A stretch of DNA of 64,000 bases from Rutidosis leptorrhynchoides (Eukaryota > Streptophyta > Magnoliopsida > Asterales > Asteraceae), in assembly GCF_046630445.1 (NCBI RefSeq), contig NC_092339.1, positions 59,604,501-59,668,500 of the forward strand, in the 5' to 3' direction. Shown here piece after piece: positions 11,201 through 24,015 of the stretch; position 1 is the first letter of the stretch, and every line of letters begins with the position of its first letter. The notes under the pieces were generated by a model that saw only the letters and a program-made list of their open reading frames with translations, had not been told where the DNA came from and made no database searches. The position numbers and the translations under genes are program-made.

Positions 11201-14200
11201 AAGAGTTTTCAATATTAATGTGGTAGAGGCACAGGAAGACCCGGAGCTTGTTACAGGTACGTTTCTTATTGACAATAAATCTGCTTACGTTTTATTTGAT
11301 TCGGGTGCAGATAGAAGCTATATGAGTAGAGATTTTTGTGCTAAATTAAGTTGTCCATTGACGCCGTTGGATAGTAAATTTTTACTCGAATTAGCAAACG
11401 GTAAATTAATTTCAGCAGATAATATATGCCGGAATCGAGAAATTAAACTGGTTAGCGAAATATTTAAGATTGATTTGATACCAGTAGAGTTAGGGAGTTT
11501 TGATGTAATAGTTGGCATGGACTGGCTGAAGAAGGTGAAAGCAGAGATCGTATGTTATAAAAATGCAATTCGCATTGTACGAGAAGAAGGAGAACCCTTA
11601 ATGGTGTACGGAGAAAAGGGCAACATGAAGCTACATCTTATTAGTAATTTGAAGGCACAAAAACTAATAAGAAAAGGTTGCTATGCTGTTCTAGCACACG
11701 TCGAGAAAGTACAAACTGAAGAAAAGAGCATCAATGATGTTCCCGTCGCAAAAGAATTTCCCGATATATTTCCGAAAGAATTACCGGGACTACCTCGACA
11801 TCGATCTGTTGAATTTCAAATAGATCTTGTACCAGGAGCTGCACCAATAGCTCGTGCTCTTTATAGACTCGCACCCAGCGAGATGAAAGAACTGCAAAGC
11901 CAACTGCAAGAACTATTAGAACGTGGTTTCATTCGACCAAGCACATCACCATGGGGAGCTCCTATTTTGTTTGTCAAGAAGAAGGATGGTACATTTAGGT
12001 TGTGTATTGACTACAGAGAGTTGAACAAACTTACCATCAAAAACCGTTATCCACTGCCGAGAATTGACGACTTATTTGATCAACTACAAGGCTCGTCGGT
12101 TTATTCGAAGATCGATTTACGTTCTGGATATCATCAAATGCGAGTAAAGGAGGATGATATTCCAAAAACTGCTTTTAGGATGCGTTATGGTCATTACGAA
12201 TTTATGGTTATGCCGTTTGGATTGACTAACGCACCAGCTGTGTTCATGGACCTTATGAACCGAGTGTGTGGGCCATATCTTGACAAGTTTGTCATTGTTT
12301 TCATCGATGACATACTTATTTACTCAAATAATGATCAAGAGCACGAAGAACATTTGAGAAAAGTGCTAGAAGTATTGAGGAAAGAAAAACTGTACGCTAA
12401 GTTTTCAAAGTATGCATTTTGGTTGGAAGAAGTTCAATTCCTCGGTCACATCGTGAACAAAGAAGGTATGCAGGTGGACCCGGCAAAGATCGAAACCGTT
12501 GAAAAGTGGGAAACCCCAAAAACTCCGAAGCATATACGTCAATTTTTAGGATTGGCTGGTTACTACAGAAGATTCATCCAAGATTTCTCCAAAATAGCAA
12601 AACCCTTGACTGCATTAACGCATAAAGGGAAGAAATTTGAATGGAAGGATGAACAAGAGAAGGCGTTTCAATTATTGAAGAAAAAGCTAACTACGGAACC
12701 TATATTGTCATTGCCTGAAGGGAATGATGATTTTGTGATTTATTGTGACGCATCAAAGCAAGGTCTCGGTTGTGTATTAATGCAACGGACGAAGGTGATT
12801 GCTTATGCGTCTAGACAATTGAAGATTCACGAGCAAAATTATACGACGCATGATTTGGAATTAGGAGCGGTTGTTTTTGCATTAAAGACTTGGAGGCACT
12901 ACTTATATGGGGTCAAAAGTATTATATATACCGACCACAAAAGTCTTCAACACATATTTAATCAGAAATAACTGAATATGAGGCAGCGTAGGTGGATTGA
13001 ATTATTGAATGATTACGACTTTGAGATTCGTTACCACCAGGAGAAGGCAAATGTGGTAGCCGACGCCTTGAGCAGAAAGGACAGAGAACCCATTCGAGTA
13101 AAATCTATGAATATAATGATTCACACTAACCTTACTACTCAAATAAAGGAGGCGCAACAAGGAGTTTTAAAAGAGGGAAATTTAAAGGATGAAATACCCA
13201 AAGGATCGTAGAAGCATCTTAATATTCGGGAAGACGGAACCCGGTATAGGGCTGAAAGAATTTGGGTACCAAAATTTGAAGATATGAGAGAAATGGTACT
13301 TAGAGAAGCTCATAAAACCAGATACTCAATACATCCTGGAACGGGAAAGATGTACAAGGATCTTAAGAAATATTTTTGGTGGCCAGGTATGAAAGCCGAT
13401 ATTGCTAAATATGTAGGAGAATGTTTGACGTGTTCTAAGGTCAAAGCTGAACATCAGAAACCATCAGGTCTACTACAACAACCTGAAATCCCGGAATAGA
13501 AATGGGAAAACATTACCATGGATTTCATTACTAAATTGCCAAGGACTGCAAGTGGTTATGATACTATTTGGGTAATAGTTGATCGTCTCACCAAGTCAGC
13601 ACACTTCCTGCCAATAAGAGAAGATGGCAAGATGGAGAAGTTAGCACGACTGTATTTGAAGGAAGTCGTCTCCAGACATGGAATACCAATCTCTATTATC
13701 TCTGATAGGGATGGCAGATTTATTTCAAGATTCTGGCAGACATTACAGCAAGCATTGGGAACTCGTCTAGACATGAGTACTGCCTATCATCCACAAACTG
13801 ATGGGCAGAGCAAAAGGACGATACAAATGCTTGAAGACATGCTACGAGCTTGTGTTATTGATTTCGGAAACAGTTGGGATCGACATCTACCGTTAGCAGA
13901 ATTTTCCTACAACAACAGCTACCATTCAAGCATTGAGATGGCGCCGTTTGAAGCACTTTATGGTATAAAGTGCAGGTCTCCGATTTGTTGGAGTGAAGTG
14001 GGGGATAAACAGATTACGGGTCCGGAGATAATACAAGAAACTACCGAGAAAATCATCCAAATTCAACAAAGATTGAAAACCGCCCAGAGTCGACAAAAGA
14101 GCTACGCGGATAGTAAAAGAAAAGATATAGAATTTGAAATTGGAGAAATGGTCATGCTTAGGGTTTCACCTTGGAAAGGCGTTGTTCGATTTGGTAAACG

Positions 14201-14575
14201 GGGGAAATTAAATCCAAGGTACATTGGACCATTCAAGATTATAGATCGTGTCGGACCAGTAGCTTACCAACTGGAGCTACCTCAATAACTCGCGGCTGTA
14301 CATAACACTTTTCATGTCTCAAATTTGAAGAAATGTTTTGCTAAAGAAGATCTCACTATTCCGTTGGACGAAATCCAAATCAATGAAAAACTTCAATTCA
14401 TTGAAGAACCCGTCGAAATAATGGATCGTGAGGTTAAGAGACTTAAACAAAACAAGATACCGATTGTTAAGGTTTGATGGAATGCTCATAGAGGACCCGA
14501 GTTCACCTGGGAGCGTGAAGATCAGATGAAGAAGAAATACCCGCATTTATTTCCAGAAGATACGTCAACACCTCC
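11200..14575 (+). pseudogene. pol of the family A chromovirus, broken
   Basis: The order of domains is aspartic protease with the [13 protein letters not shown] active-site block (about 11,290), reverse transcriptase (about 11,800-12,400) with FIDDILIYS as the catalytic aspartate block, RNase H with [13 protein letters not shown] (about 12,740) and a TDHKSL block, integrase HHCC zinc region (about 13,290-13,440) and core (from 13,518), then the GPF/Y-type region ([21 protein letters not shown]) and a chromodomain-like tail (GPEFTWERED). The order PR-RT-RH-INT is that of Ty3/gypsy, and the tail marks a chromovirus. The gene is broken several times and is a fossil. Confidence 0.8.
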
Positions 14576-14619
14576 AACTGCTAAAATTTCGGGACGAAAT
14601 TTATTTAACGGGTAGGTAC

Positions 14620-17600
14620 TGTAGTGACCCGAACTTTTCCATGTTTATATATATATTAAATGAAATTTTTATTTATATGATTAAGTGTTTCCAACATGTT
14701 AAGCAATCAAACTTGTTAAGACTTGATTAATTGAAATAGGTTTCATATAGACAATTGACCACCCAAGTTGACCGGTGATTCACGAACGTTAAAACTTGTA
14801 AAAACTACACGATGACATATATATGGTTATATATAGTTAACATGATTTTATTATAAGTATGTATCTCATTAGGTATTTTAACAATGAGTTATATACATAA
14901 AAATGAGACTATTAATTTAAGATACTCGAAAACGATATATATAACGATTATCGTTATAACAACGTCTTACTAGGTACATATGAATCATATTAAGATATTG
15001 ATACACTTGATTAATTATGTTAAATGATAAGTAAATATATTATTAAGTGTATTAACAATGAAATACATATGTAAAAATAAGACTACTAACTTAATGATTT
15101 CGAAACGAGACATATATGTAACGATTATCGTTGTAACGACATTTAACTGTATATATATCATACTAAGATATATTATATATCATAATATCATGATAATATA
15201 ACAATTTAACATCTCATTTGTTTTAATAAACAACGGGTTAACAACATTCAACAAGATCGTTAACCTAAAGGTTTCAAAACAACATTTACATGTAACGACT
15301 AACGATGACTTAACGACTCAGTTAAAATGTATATACATTTAGTGTTTTAATATGTATTCATACACTTTTGAAAGACTTCAAGACACTTATCAAAATACTT
15401 CTACTTAACAAAAATGCTTACAATTACATCCTCGTTCAGTTTCATCAACAATTCTACTCGTATGCACCCGTATTCGTACTCGTACAATACACAGCTTTTA
15501 GATGTATGTACTATTGGTATATACACTCCAATGATTAGCTCTTAGCAGCCCATGTGAGTCACCTAACACATGTGGGAACCATCATTTGGCAACTAGCATG
15601 AAATATCTCATAAAATTACAAAAATATGAATAATCATTCATGACTTATTTACATGAAAACAAAATTACATATCCTTTATATCTAATCCATACACCAACGA
15701 CCAAAAACACCTACAAATACTTTCATTCTTCAATTTTCTTCATCTAATTGATCTCTCTCAAGTTATATCTTCAAGTTCTAAGTGTTCTTCATAAATTCCA
15801 ATAGTTCTAGTTTCATAAAATCAAGAATACTTCCAAGATTGCAAGTTTACTTCCAAGTTTTCTAAATCCATTCCAAGTAATCATCCAAGATCAAGAAACC
15901 TTTGTTACTTACAGTAGGTTATCTTTCTAATACAGGGTAATAATCATATTCAAACTTTAATTCAATTTCTATAACTATAACAATCTTATTTCGAGTGGAA
16001 ATCTTACTTGAAATTGTTTTCGTGTCATGATTCTGCTTCAAGAACTTTCAAGCCATCCAAGGATCCTTTGAAGCTAGATCTATTTTTCTCATTTCCAGTA
16101 GGTTTATCCAAGGAACTTAAGGTAGTAATGATGTTCATAACATCATTCGATTCATACACATAAAGCTATCTTATTCGAAGGTTTAAACTTGTAATCACTA
16201 GAACATAGTTTAGTTAATTCTAAACTTGTTCGCAAATAAAAGTTAATCCTTCTAACTTGACTTTTAAAATCAACTAAACACATGTTCTATATCTATATGA
16301 TATGCTAACTTAATGATTTAAAACCTTGGAACACGAAAAACACCGTAAAACCGGATTTACGCCGTCGTAGTAACACCGCGGGCTGTTTTGGGTTAGTTAA
16401 TTAAAAACTATGATAAACTTTGATTTAAAAGTTGTTATTATGGGAAAATGATTTTTATTATGAACATGAAACTATATCCAAAAATTATGGTTAAACTCAA
16501 AGTGGAAGTATGTTTTCTAAAATGGTCATCTAGACGTCGTTCTTTCGACTGAAATGACTACCTTTACAAAAACGACTTGTAACTTATTTTTCTGACTATA
16601 AACCTATACTTTTTCTGTTTAGATTCATAAAATAGAGTTCAATATAAAACCATAGCAATTTGATTCACTCAAAACGGATTTAAAATGAAGAAGTTATGGG
16701 TAAAACAAGATTGGATAATTTTTCTCATTTTAGCTACGTGAAAATTGGTAACAAATCTATTCCAACCATAACTTAATCAACTTGTATTGTATATTATGTA
16801 ATCTTGAGATACCATAGACACGTATACAATGTTTCGACCTATCATGTCGACACATCTATATATATTTCGGAACAACCATAGACACTCTATATGTGAATGT
16901 TGGAGTTAGCTATACAGGGTTGAGGTTGATTCCAAAATATATATAGTTTGAGTTGTGATCAATACTGAGATACGTATACACTGGGTCGTGGATTGATTCA
17001 AGATAATATTGATCGATTTATTTCTGTACATCTAACTGTGGACAACTAGTTGTAGGTTACTAACGAGGACAGCTGACTTAATAAACTTAAAACATCAAAA
17101 TATATTAAAAGTGTTGTAAATATATTTTGAACATACTTTGATATATATGTATATATTGTTATAGGTTCGTGAATCAACCAGTGGCCAAGTCTTACTTTCC
17201 GACGAAGGAAAAATCTGTGAAAGTGAGTTATAGTCCCACTTTTAAAATCTAATATTTTTGGGATGAGAATACATGCAGGTTTTATAAATGATTTACAAAA
17301 TAGACACAAGTACGTGAAACTACATTCTATGGTTGAATTATCGAAATCGAATATGCCCTTTTTTATTAAGTCTGGTAATCTAAGAATTAGGGAACAGACA
17401 CCCTAATTGACGCGAATCCTAAAGATAGATCTATTGGGCCTAACAAACCCCATCCAAAGTACCGGATGCTTTAGTACTTCGAAATTTATATCATATCCGA
17501 AGGGTGTCCCGGAATGATGGGGATATTTTTATATATGCATCTTGTTAATGTCGGTTACCAGGTGTTCACCATATGATTGATTTTTATCTCTATGTATGGG

Positions 17601-18056
17601 ATGTGTATTGAAATATGAAATCTTGTGGTCTATTGTTACGATTTGATATATATAGGTTAAACCTATAACTCACCAACATTTTTGTTGACGTTTAAAGCAT
17701 GTTTATTCTCAGGTGAATACTAAGAGCTTCCGCTGTTGCATACTAAAATAAGGACAAGATTTGGAGTCCATGTTTGTATGATATTGTGTAAAAACTGCAT
17801 TCAAGAAACTGATTTCGATGTAACATATTTGTATTGTAAACCATTATGTAATGGTCGTGTGTAAACAGGATATTTTAGATTATCATTATTTGATAATCTA
17901 CGTAAAGCTTTTTAAACCTTTATTTATGAAATAAAGGTTATGGTTTGTTTTAAAAATGAATGCAGTCTTTGAAAAACGTCTCATATAGAGGTCAAAACCT
18001 CGCAACGAAATCAATTAATATGGAACGTTTTTAATCAATAAGAACGGGACATTTCA
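14620..18056 (+). repeat. Family A 3' LTR
   Basis: 3437 bp with the same ends as the 5' LTR (TGTAGTGACCC...GGGACATTTCA). Differences from the 5' copy are scattered point changes and very short indels. It is followed at once by the right arm of the MULE-like element (18057), with no target-site duplication matching the left side of 4596. Confidence 0.85.
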
Positions 18057-18411
18057 AGCACGGCCGATGGAGGCGGAGGAAGGTGGTGGCAGCGCAGGAA
18101 GCCTGTGGAAGAAAAAGGTTGGAGCGTAGGTGAAGGAGAGGGTGAAAGCAGATCTGAAATTTGGGTTTATTTTGTAGTATATAATATAATTACAATAAAA
18201 AAATAAAAGAAATATATAAAATGACGAAACTACCCTCACATGCTTAGCACATGACTTCAGTTAACGGAAAAATAGACAGAAAATAGACGGGAGGACGAGG
18301 GATGTAGAATTGTGATACATTAGGGACGAGGGATGCACACAAAAAAAGAAAAAGGACGAGCAGTCAAATTTTGATGTAAAGTTCAGGGACGAGGAATGAA
18401 TTTTTTTCCTT
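18057..18411 (-). repeat. Right arm and terminal inverted repeat of the MULE-like element
   Basis: Bases 18225-18411 are the reverse complement of 743-935 with small differences. Bases 18057-18224 are inner arm, starting GC-rich (AGCACGGCCGATGGAGGCGG) and turning A/T-rich. No gene is visible. Confidence 0.6.
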
Positions 18412-19750
18412 TTATTATACAAACTTTGTGAACATTTTTTTTTCTACTTTTCTATGATATTTTTGTACTACTAAAGGTTGGTGAATAAGTATGTTTTCTA
18501 CTTATTTAGTTTAACTTTAGTACTTTCAACACATTATATATCAATAATGAAAGGTTTTTTTATTGTTATGTATCATATAGATACTCATCAACGCACAGGC
18601 TCATAAATCTTGTGATAATATATTTTATCATATCGCTAATTGATATAACATTTTACGATTCAAGTTTGTTTGTTTAAGAGTTCCCGTGCAACACACGGAC
18701 TCTTAAATCTAGTTATTGTATCTATCAAGAAGAAATATTGCTAATAGTTATGCTTACGGCGGCTTTTCTAATCTAATCTAATATCTAATACAAAATTAAA
18801 TTAAAGTTATAGATACGATGAATCTAACTATGTATTAATACAGAATCTTGTCAAATCTCAACCAAAATTTCTCCTTCTATATTGAAAGATAGATTTATCA
18901 GTTGATTTTAGTGAATTTCTCCTTGGTATCGCTTAGCTTTAAGAATTTTCATAACTCAGTCTATGAAAACTAATTTAGATATGCATTTATAAACATAAAA
19001 TGATTTAAGTATTGAAATTGGTCAAAAATTTAATGATTCAAATGTTATGCTCCAATAACTTGTTTGATAAACGTATAGCGTTGTTTAATCATTATTTTGG
19101 ATATATTTATATGTAGCTGTTATCTGTTATTAGAACTGTTAAAAATAAAAAGGAAACTCAAAAAATTCTATGATTTTTTTTTTCAAATGTTAGTTCTAAT
19201 AACTTTTAGCTTCTAACTTTTTTTCTATGTTTAAAGCTATAAGCTTTTTTAGACAAATGAAGTTTTGCTAAAAGCTTCTAAAGGCTCTAAGAAACTTCTA
19301 ACCAAACATGCCCTAAATGTATGTTTGATAAGGGGATTGATACTTTCAAATCACTTTTTGATAGATCCAAACAAAGTTACTAAAATACTCTTAAATCATG
19401 TATTACACAAATTTTTTGATTGAATATGTAAAGGGTGTTTATGAAAAATAGAATATAATATGTGTATCTATCAAAAAAATATTTGGAAATATCACTATCC
19501 GTTTGATAAAGAGTTTTTTTTTTTAGGTTTAGAAGTTTTTAGTTCATAGCTTTTATTGAAAAAGTTTAATCTAATAAAAAACTTCTTTTAATAAAAAAAC
19601 ATAAAGTTTTCAGATGGAATAAAAAAAAACTAGAAGTTTTTATTTAAAGACAAGTTGTTGGCATCGAATACTCTCATTTGTCACGCACGCGCTTTCGGGT
19701 GAAAATCCGAACCGCATTACAGGGATCTGAACCTTAAACCATCCCAAGGG
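18412..19750. other. Intergenic, A/T-rich
   Basis: No open frame or RNA gene is seen. Segments such as the one around 19,280-19,330 (CTAACCAAACATGCCCTAAA) look like worn ends of small DNA transposons, but I could not find a convincing partner end or a target-site duplication. Confidence 0.4.
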
Positions 19751-20849
19751 TGTAGCGACCCGACAAAATCGTCATTGACGGCGCCAACTACTTAGGTCCC
19801 GTTACGTGATCATAAGTCTTTAAAATAACGTTTGACCAAAATATGTCGCATTCATTTCAAATGTAAAGATTGTTTCTAAGTTTACAAGAATAGTTCAACC
19901 ATTAGTTACGTTACAAAGTTATAGGTACAAATGAGACCTATGCGACACGGTTTAAAGTAAAGTCAAAAGACGCTCCATGTATGCATATATACTCGACATC
20001 CAATGCAAGTATCAAAATAATGAGCGGAAGCATGTATCGCATATCGTTCAAAGACCTGAGAAAAACATAGAAATATGTCAACGAAAACGTTGGTGAAATC
20101 ATAGGTTTAAGTAAGTAAGTGAGTAAGTAAAATGAACCACAAGATTTATAGCATTTCAATAATAGTAAACCATTTCAAAAAAATTGTTATCACGAGCACC
20201 CAATTATCAAGGCTTAACTTTTCATCCATAGAACCCTATCACAATAGTGTTAGAACATACACTGTTTCTCGAAAATATATTTCATCCGAAGTGACGGTAG
20301 CGAACCGTCCGAATGAGGGTTTGTCAAACTCATATGGATCCACACAACATAAGTTCTCGCTTACACCCGGCAAGTGTAACTAATGATAATCGAATTGAGG
20401 ATTTTGTTCTAACTCGTATGTAGAATGTTTGTTTTCATACTTGTGTTCACTTTGTAAAATGAAACGTTTATGTTTTCTCATCTCAAATGTAAGTTTAAAA
20501 GAGTAAAAGTGAGACTATGATCTCACCTTGAGTACACGAAAGAAAAAGGTACTTCACAAGTAAACGTGTGCTAGAAAGAATGCTAGTCTCGACCTAAATA
20601 AGTAGGTTGTATCAATAACGGTAAACACGGTTGGTCAAAGATGTTCAATTAGTCCTATGGCTCGTTACGACTCGATTATATAGCATGTGAATCAAATTGT
20701 CAAAGTTTCATGCAAGATACAAGTATAGAAACAAGTTAGAATGATTGCATAAGTATTTGATTAAGTTTGATTAAAAGTCAACTTTGATCGGGTCAAAGTC
20801 AACGAAAAAGTCAACACGTTCGGGTCGGGTCTCGAACTATTTTTCTGAG
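19751..20849 (-). repeat. Family D 3' LTR, distal part
   Basis: On the + strand it starts TGTAGCGACCCGAC. In reverse it shares with LTRs A and C a block around the CTCACCAACGTTTTCGTTGAC-like region (about 20,060-20,110). It ends at the CTGAG target site of element E and resumes at 29375. Confidence 0.55.
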
Positions 20850-23593
20850 TGTAAGACCCAAATATTTATTGTACATAATGTATTCATGGTGTACGATGCG
20901 TATATGAAGTGTACGAAGCATGTACATGTTGCTTGCTCGAATGTCGAAGAAAACTGGACGTTGTTTGAGGTACAAGGTGTGTACGTATCTTTTCAACCCC
21001 AAATAAAGTTTGAGTTGATGTTTCAAAGTCTTACCATTGGAAAGAATATCTTATTACGTTTCCAACGATATTTGATTCATCGAAAACGGAGCTACGGTCG
21101 AAAAGTTATGGCCAAAACAAGTTGCTGAAACCTGTTTTGGGCTCGACCACAATTTCCAGTTATTTGGAGCGGCGCTCCACCTTCTGGAGCGGCGCGCCGA
21201 TTGCTGCAGAGGCAATTTTCAGCCTTTTTAAAAGGTTTAAATGAGGGGTACTTTGGTCTTTTCAATTAGGGTCGGTTTGGGGTCATCAAAACTGATCTAG
21301 AGCTCCATTGGAGCTCATTTTCACTCATCAAACACTCTCATCTTCAAACCCTAGAGTGAGAGGAGAGTTTTAGAGAGAGAGAGAGAGCTCCAATTGGAGA
21401 AGAAGAAGGGTGTTTCGGGCCAAACCTCGGGTATTAAAGTTGTTCTACTCCTCAACGGCATCATTTTGGCGGTATTGGTAAGTTTAAACTCCGAACTTCA
21501 TCTTTGTAATTTGATATTCAAGTTTAGGGTTTTGAACTAGTTAGTTATAAAACTCTTTTAGGAGGTGAAATGGGTAATTGTAACTAGTTATTGTTGATGT
21601 TGGTGGGTTTAGGATTGGATGATGATATTGTTAGTTTGTAAACTAATTTTATTGATGAAATCACTAGCTAACTTGGATTATTAGTGATTTGGGGTGTAAG
21701 TTCACAAATTGGGTGTTTTGACTAGTTTTAGGTCAAAATGGGTTTTTGTGTAAATGTTGGTCTAAAATGCATTTAAAGCCTAAAAGAGGTGTATTTAGGT
21801 ATTTCGGGAACGCGGGAAATGGTCTCGTTAGTTTTGGACTTTCGAGTATCGTTAAAAGTGCAAAAAGGCGTAGATTGCACTTTATGTTAATTTGGGCGGG
21901 TCGTGAGTCCAAATGGGGGATTGGTTGATCAAACCTTGTGCAAAATGTATTAGTGGGACATAATCACTATTCGATTGTGATTATGAGTGGTTCGGGTGAG
22001 ATTTGACTTAGTCAAAGTTGGTCAAGTGTATATAGTCGAAATTACACTTGTGATGTGTTAAGTCGAATAGGCTTAAGTTGTAGCTTATTTGCATGTATGA
22101 TTTGCGTAGGTGATATACGTGAAGTCGGTGGAAGGAGTTCAAGTTTGCGAGTTGCACTTCTTCAAGTAATCGAGGTGAGTGGAATATTTATACATGTATG
22201 TATGTGGTTTATTTACTCGTACGCGATGTGGGCCTTTGGTGCCACATCGTGAGTAGTGGGCGTTATGTCACAAGTCGGTGACACTTCATAGTGTTCACAA
22301 GCCGGTGACACTAGGTGGTGCTTCACAAGTCGGTGATGCCACATGGAGGTTCACAAGTCGGTGACCCATATGTATTGATGGGGGTTCACAAGTCGGTGAT
22401 ACCCTTGGGTGATTCACAAGTCGGTGACACCCTATAGTGTTCACAAGTCGGTGACACTTAGTGGCGCTTCACAAGTCGGTGATGTCACATGGAGGTTCAC
22501 AAGTCGGTGACCCATATGTATTGATGGGGGTTCACAAGTCGGTGATACCCTTGGGTGATTCACAAGTCGGTGACACCCTATAGTGTTCACAAGTCGGTGA
22601 CACTTAGTGGCGCTTCACAAGTCGGTGATGTCACATGGAGGTTCACAAGTCGGTGACCCATATGTATTGATGGGGGTTCACAATTCGGTGATACCCTTGG
22701 GTGATTCACAAGTCGGTGACACCCTATAGTGTTCACAAGTCGGTGACACTTAGTGGCGCTTCACAAGTCGGTGATGTCACATGGCGTTCACAAGTCGGTG
22801 ACCCATAGATATTGGTGGGTAGTTCACAAGTCGGTGACACCCTTTAATGAGTCACAAGTCGGTGACAACATACGAGTGAGACTCGACGTTATTGGTCGTC
22901 TACAAGTCGGTAGTGCCATAGCGGGGAACGGTTTGTTATATTTATGCATTGTTATGATTTTAGTATAATATTGTGACGATTTATATACTAACGTTGTTGC
23001 TAGTCGTATGTTTGGTGTTGCTAGCTCGTTTATGCATTTTGTTTGCATGGTTTTGTAAGTAGATGCGTGTAGGTAAATTACATATGTATATGTATAAGTA
23101 TTGCATTCACTAAGCATTAGCTTACCCTCTCGTTGTTGACTTTTTTATAGATTGCATGGATGCGGAGGCTCGGGTAAGCGGGGACTAGTGGACTTGCGTA
23201 GTTGCTTTAGAAGGCTTGGTTTTGGATTGATTAGGATTGGGTAGCGTATCCCCAATCGCCATGCTCGGCCTTTATTTTGTATTACAAATCATGTGGTTGA
23301 AAACTTGTATTTTCGTACGAAAGTCGTAAAACGGCCGATGTGGGCCCGGTCTCGTAAAACTTATTTTATGAATGGAACATGTTAGTTTTTCATATATGAA
23401 TATGTTGTGAATAGTGTTTTGCCTAAATACGTCGGGAAGTGGTCAAACATTTTAGCATTTCAAGACTTTTTGGACAGGCCACTTTGGCGCGCCGCGCAAG
23501 GTTATGGCGCGCCGCGCCACCTGCTGAACAAAGAATTTTTTTTATTTTGGTAAATTTCACGTGGTCGATTGTATATCGGGTTGGGTTGTTACA
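20850..23593 (+). repeat. Element E 5' LTR
   Basis: 2744 bp, beginning TGTAAGACCCAAATATTT and ending GGGTTGTTACA. It contains palindromic GC clusters at 21165-21205 and 23478-23525 and the tandem array at 22264-22910. Short frames inside it (for example around 20,784-21,128 and 22,753-22,968) repeat in the 3' LTR and are not genes. Confidence 0.9.
22264..22910 (+). repeat. TTCACAAGTCGGTGA array with 146-bp higher-order period (5' LTR of E)
   Basis: A 15-bp motif TTCACAAGTCGGTGA recurs more than 20 times with 10-17 bp variable spacers. The spacers themselves repeat, giving a higher-order unit of exactly 146 bp: the string TCACAAGTCGGTGACACTTA starts at 22441, 22587 and 22733. Each motif has inverted arms TCAC...GTGA. 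Confidence 0.9.
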
Positions 23594-23595
23594 AG

Positions 23596-23607
23596 TGGTA
23601 TCAGAGC
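23596..23607 (+). other. Primer-binding site of element E
   Basis: TGGTATCAGAGC, two bases after the 5' LTR, complementary to the 3' end of plant initiator methionine tRNA. It confirms the + orientation of the element. Confidence 0.9.
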
Positions 23608-24015
23608 ATGGTGTAAGGGATTTAGGTGACTTGAGATAGGCGCCTAGACTTAGACTTTTTGTGTGGACTATTATGCGGGACTTGTAGGATTACGGGTCGG
23701 TTCGGGTTTCTAGTTAGTGCCTTTGAGAATAGGTGCTTTAACTACGTGTTGATTATGTGTTACTAATCATGTTGTGTTGTGTTGAACATCTAGCGAGATG
23801 ATTGTTGTATTCATGAGTTCGGCATGGCGTGTGAGCGTAATAATGCTTCGCGACCATTATTACGGTTGCAAACCAAGTCATGCAAGTGATGTACAACAAG
23901 TGTTGAACTAGATGGGATGTACGAACGGTGGCATATTATATGTTTATGAACGATTGATCGTGGTGGTGTGTGTAAGTTATTCATGTTGTGTTCCTAACCG
24001 AGTTCGTTTCTTAGA
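23608..24015 (+). other. Element E leader, untranslated
   Basis: About 400 bp between PBS and gag without an open frame or repeat. Confidence 0.5.

Larger units (their letters stand above)
4596..18056 (+). mobile_element. Family A: full-length Tekay-like Ty3/gypsy chromovirus, broken
   Basis: The element is 13,461 bp. The 5' LTR is 4596-8034, the interior 8035-14619 and the 3' LTR 14620-18056. The order of parts is PBS, acidic extra ORF, F-box-like gene, gag with zinc knuckle, protease, RT, RNase H, integrase and chromodomain. RT blocks such as [20 protein letters not shown] and [13 protein letters not shown] place it with the Tekay/Del chromoviruses. The 3.4-kb LTRs differ by roughly 1.5% where I compared them (first ~1.2 kb), which suggests well under a million years at usual grass rates (inference). 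There is no matching target-site duplication, because the left LTR continues into another copy's pol. Gag-pol carries about half a dozen breaks. Confidence 0.85.
743..18411. mobile_element. Mutator-like (MULE/foldback) element with nested LTR elements
   Basis: Bases 743-935 and 18225-18411 are long inverted repeats of each other. Both carry the blocks CATTCCTCGTCCCTGAAC, TTTACATCAAA, a second CCTCGTCCCTAATGTATCA and CCTCCCGTCTA, and end in a GTGAGGGTA block. Candidate target-site duplications are TTTTATTAGACA (731-742) and TTTTATTATACA (18410-18421), 11 of 12 identical. Long TIRs and a duplication of about 9-12 bp fit Mutator-like elements. No transposase is visible in the remaining arms (936-1620 and 18057-18224), so this is probably a small non-autonomous element that was later filled by LTR elements. 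The A/T-rich duplications weaken the boundary call. Confidence 0.55.

Noticed and set aside
20784-21128. 114-aa frame, and its copy at 26618-26908
   Set aside because: It straddles an LTR start and is repeated in both LTRs of element E; no protein family.
22264-22910. Regular short repeats with spacers that resemble a CRISPR array
   Set aside because: The spacers themselves repeat with a 146-bp period, the repeat is only 15 bp, it lies inside both LTRs of a plant retroelement, and no cas genes exist here.
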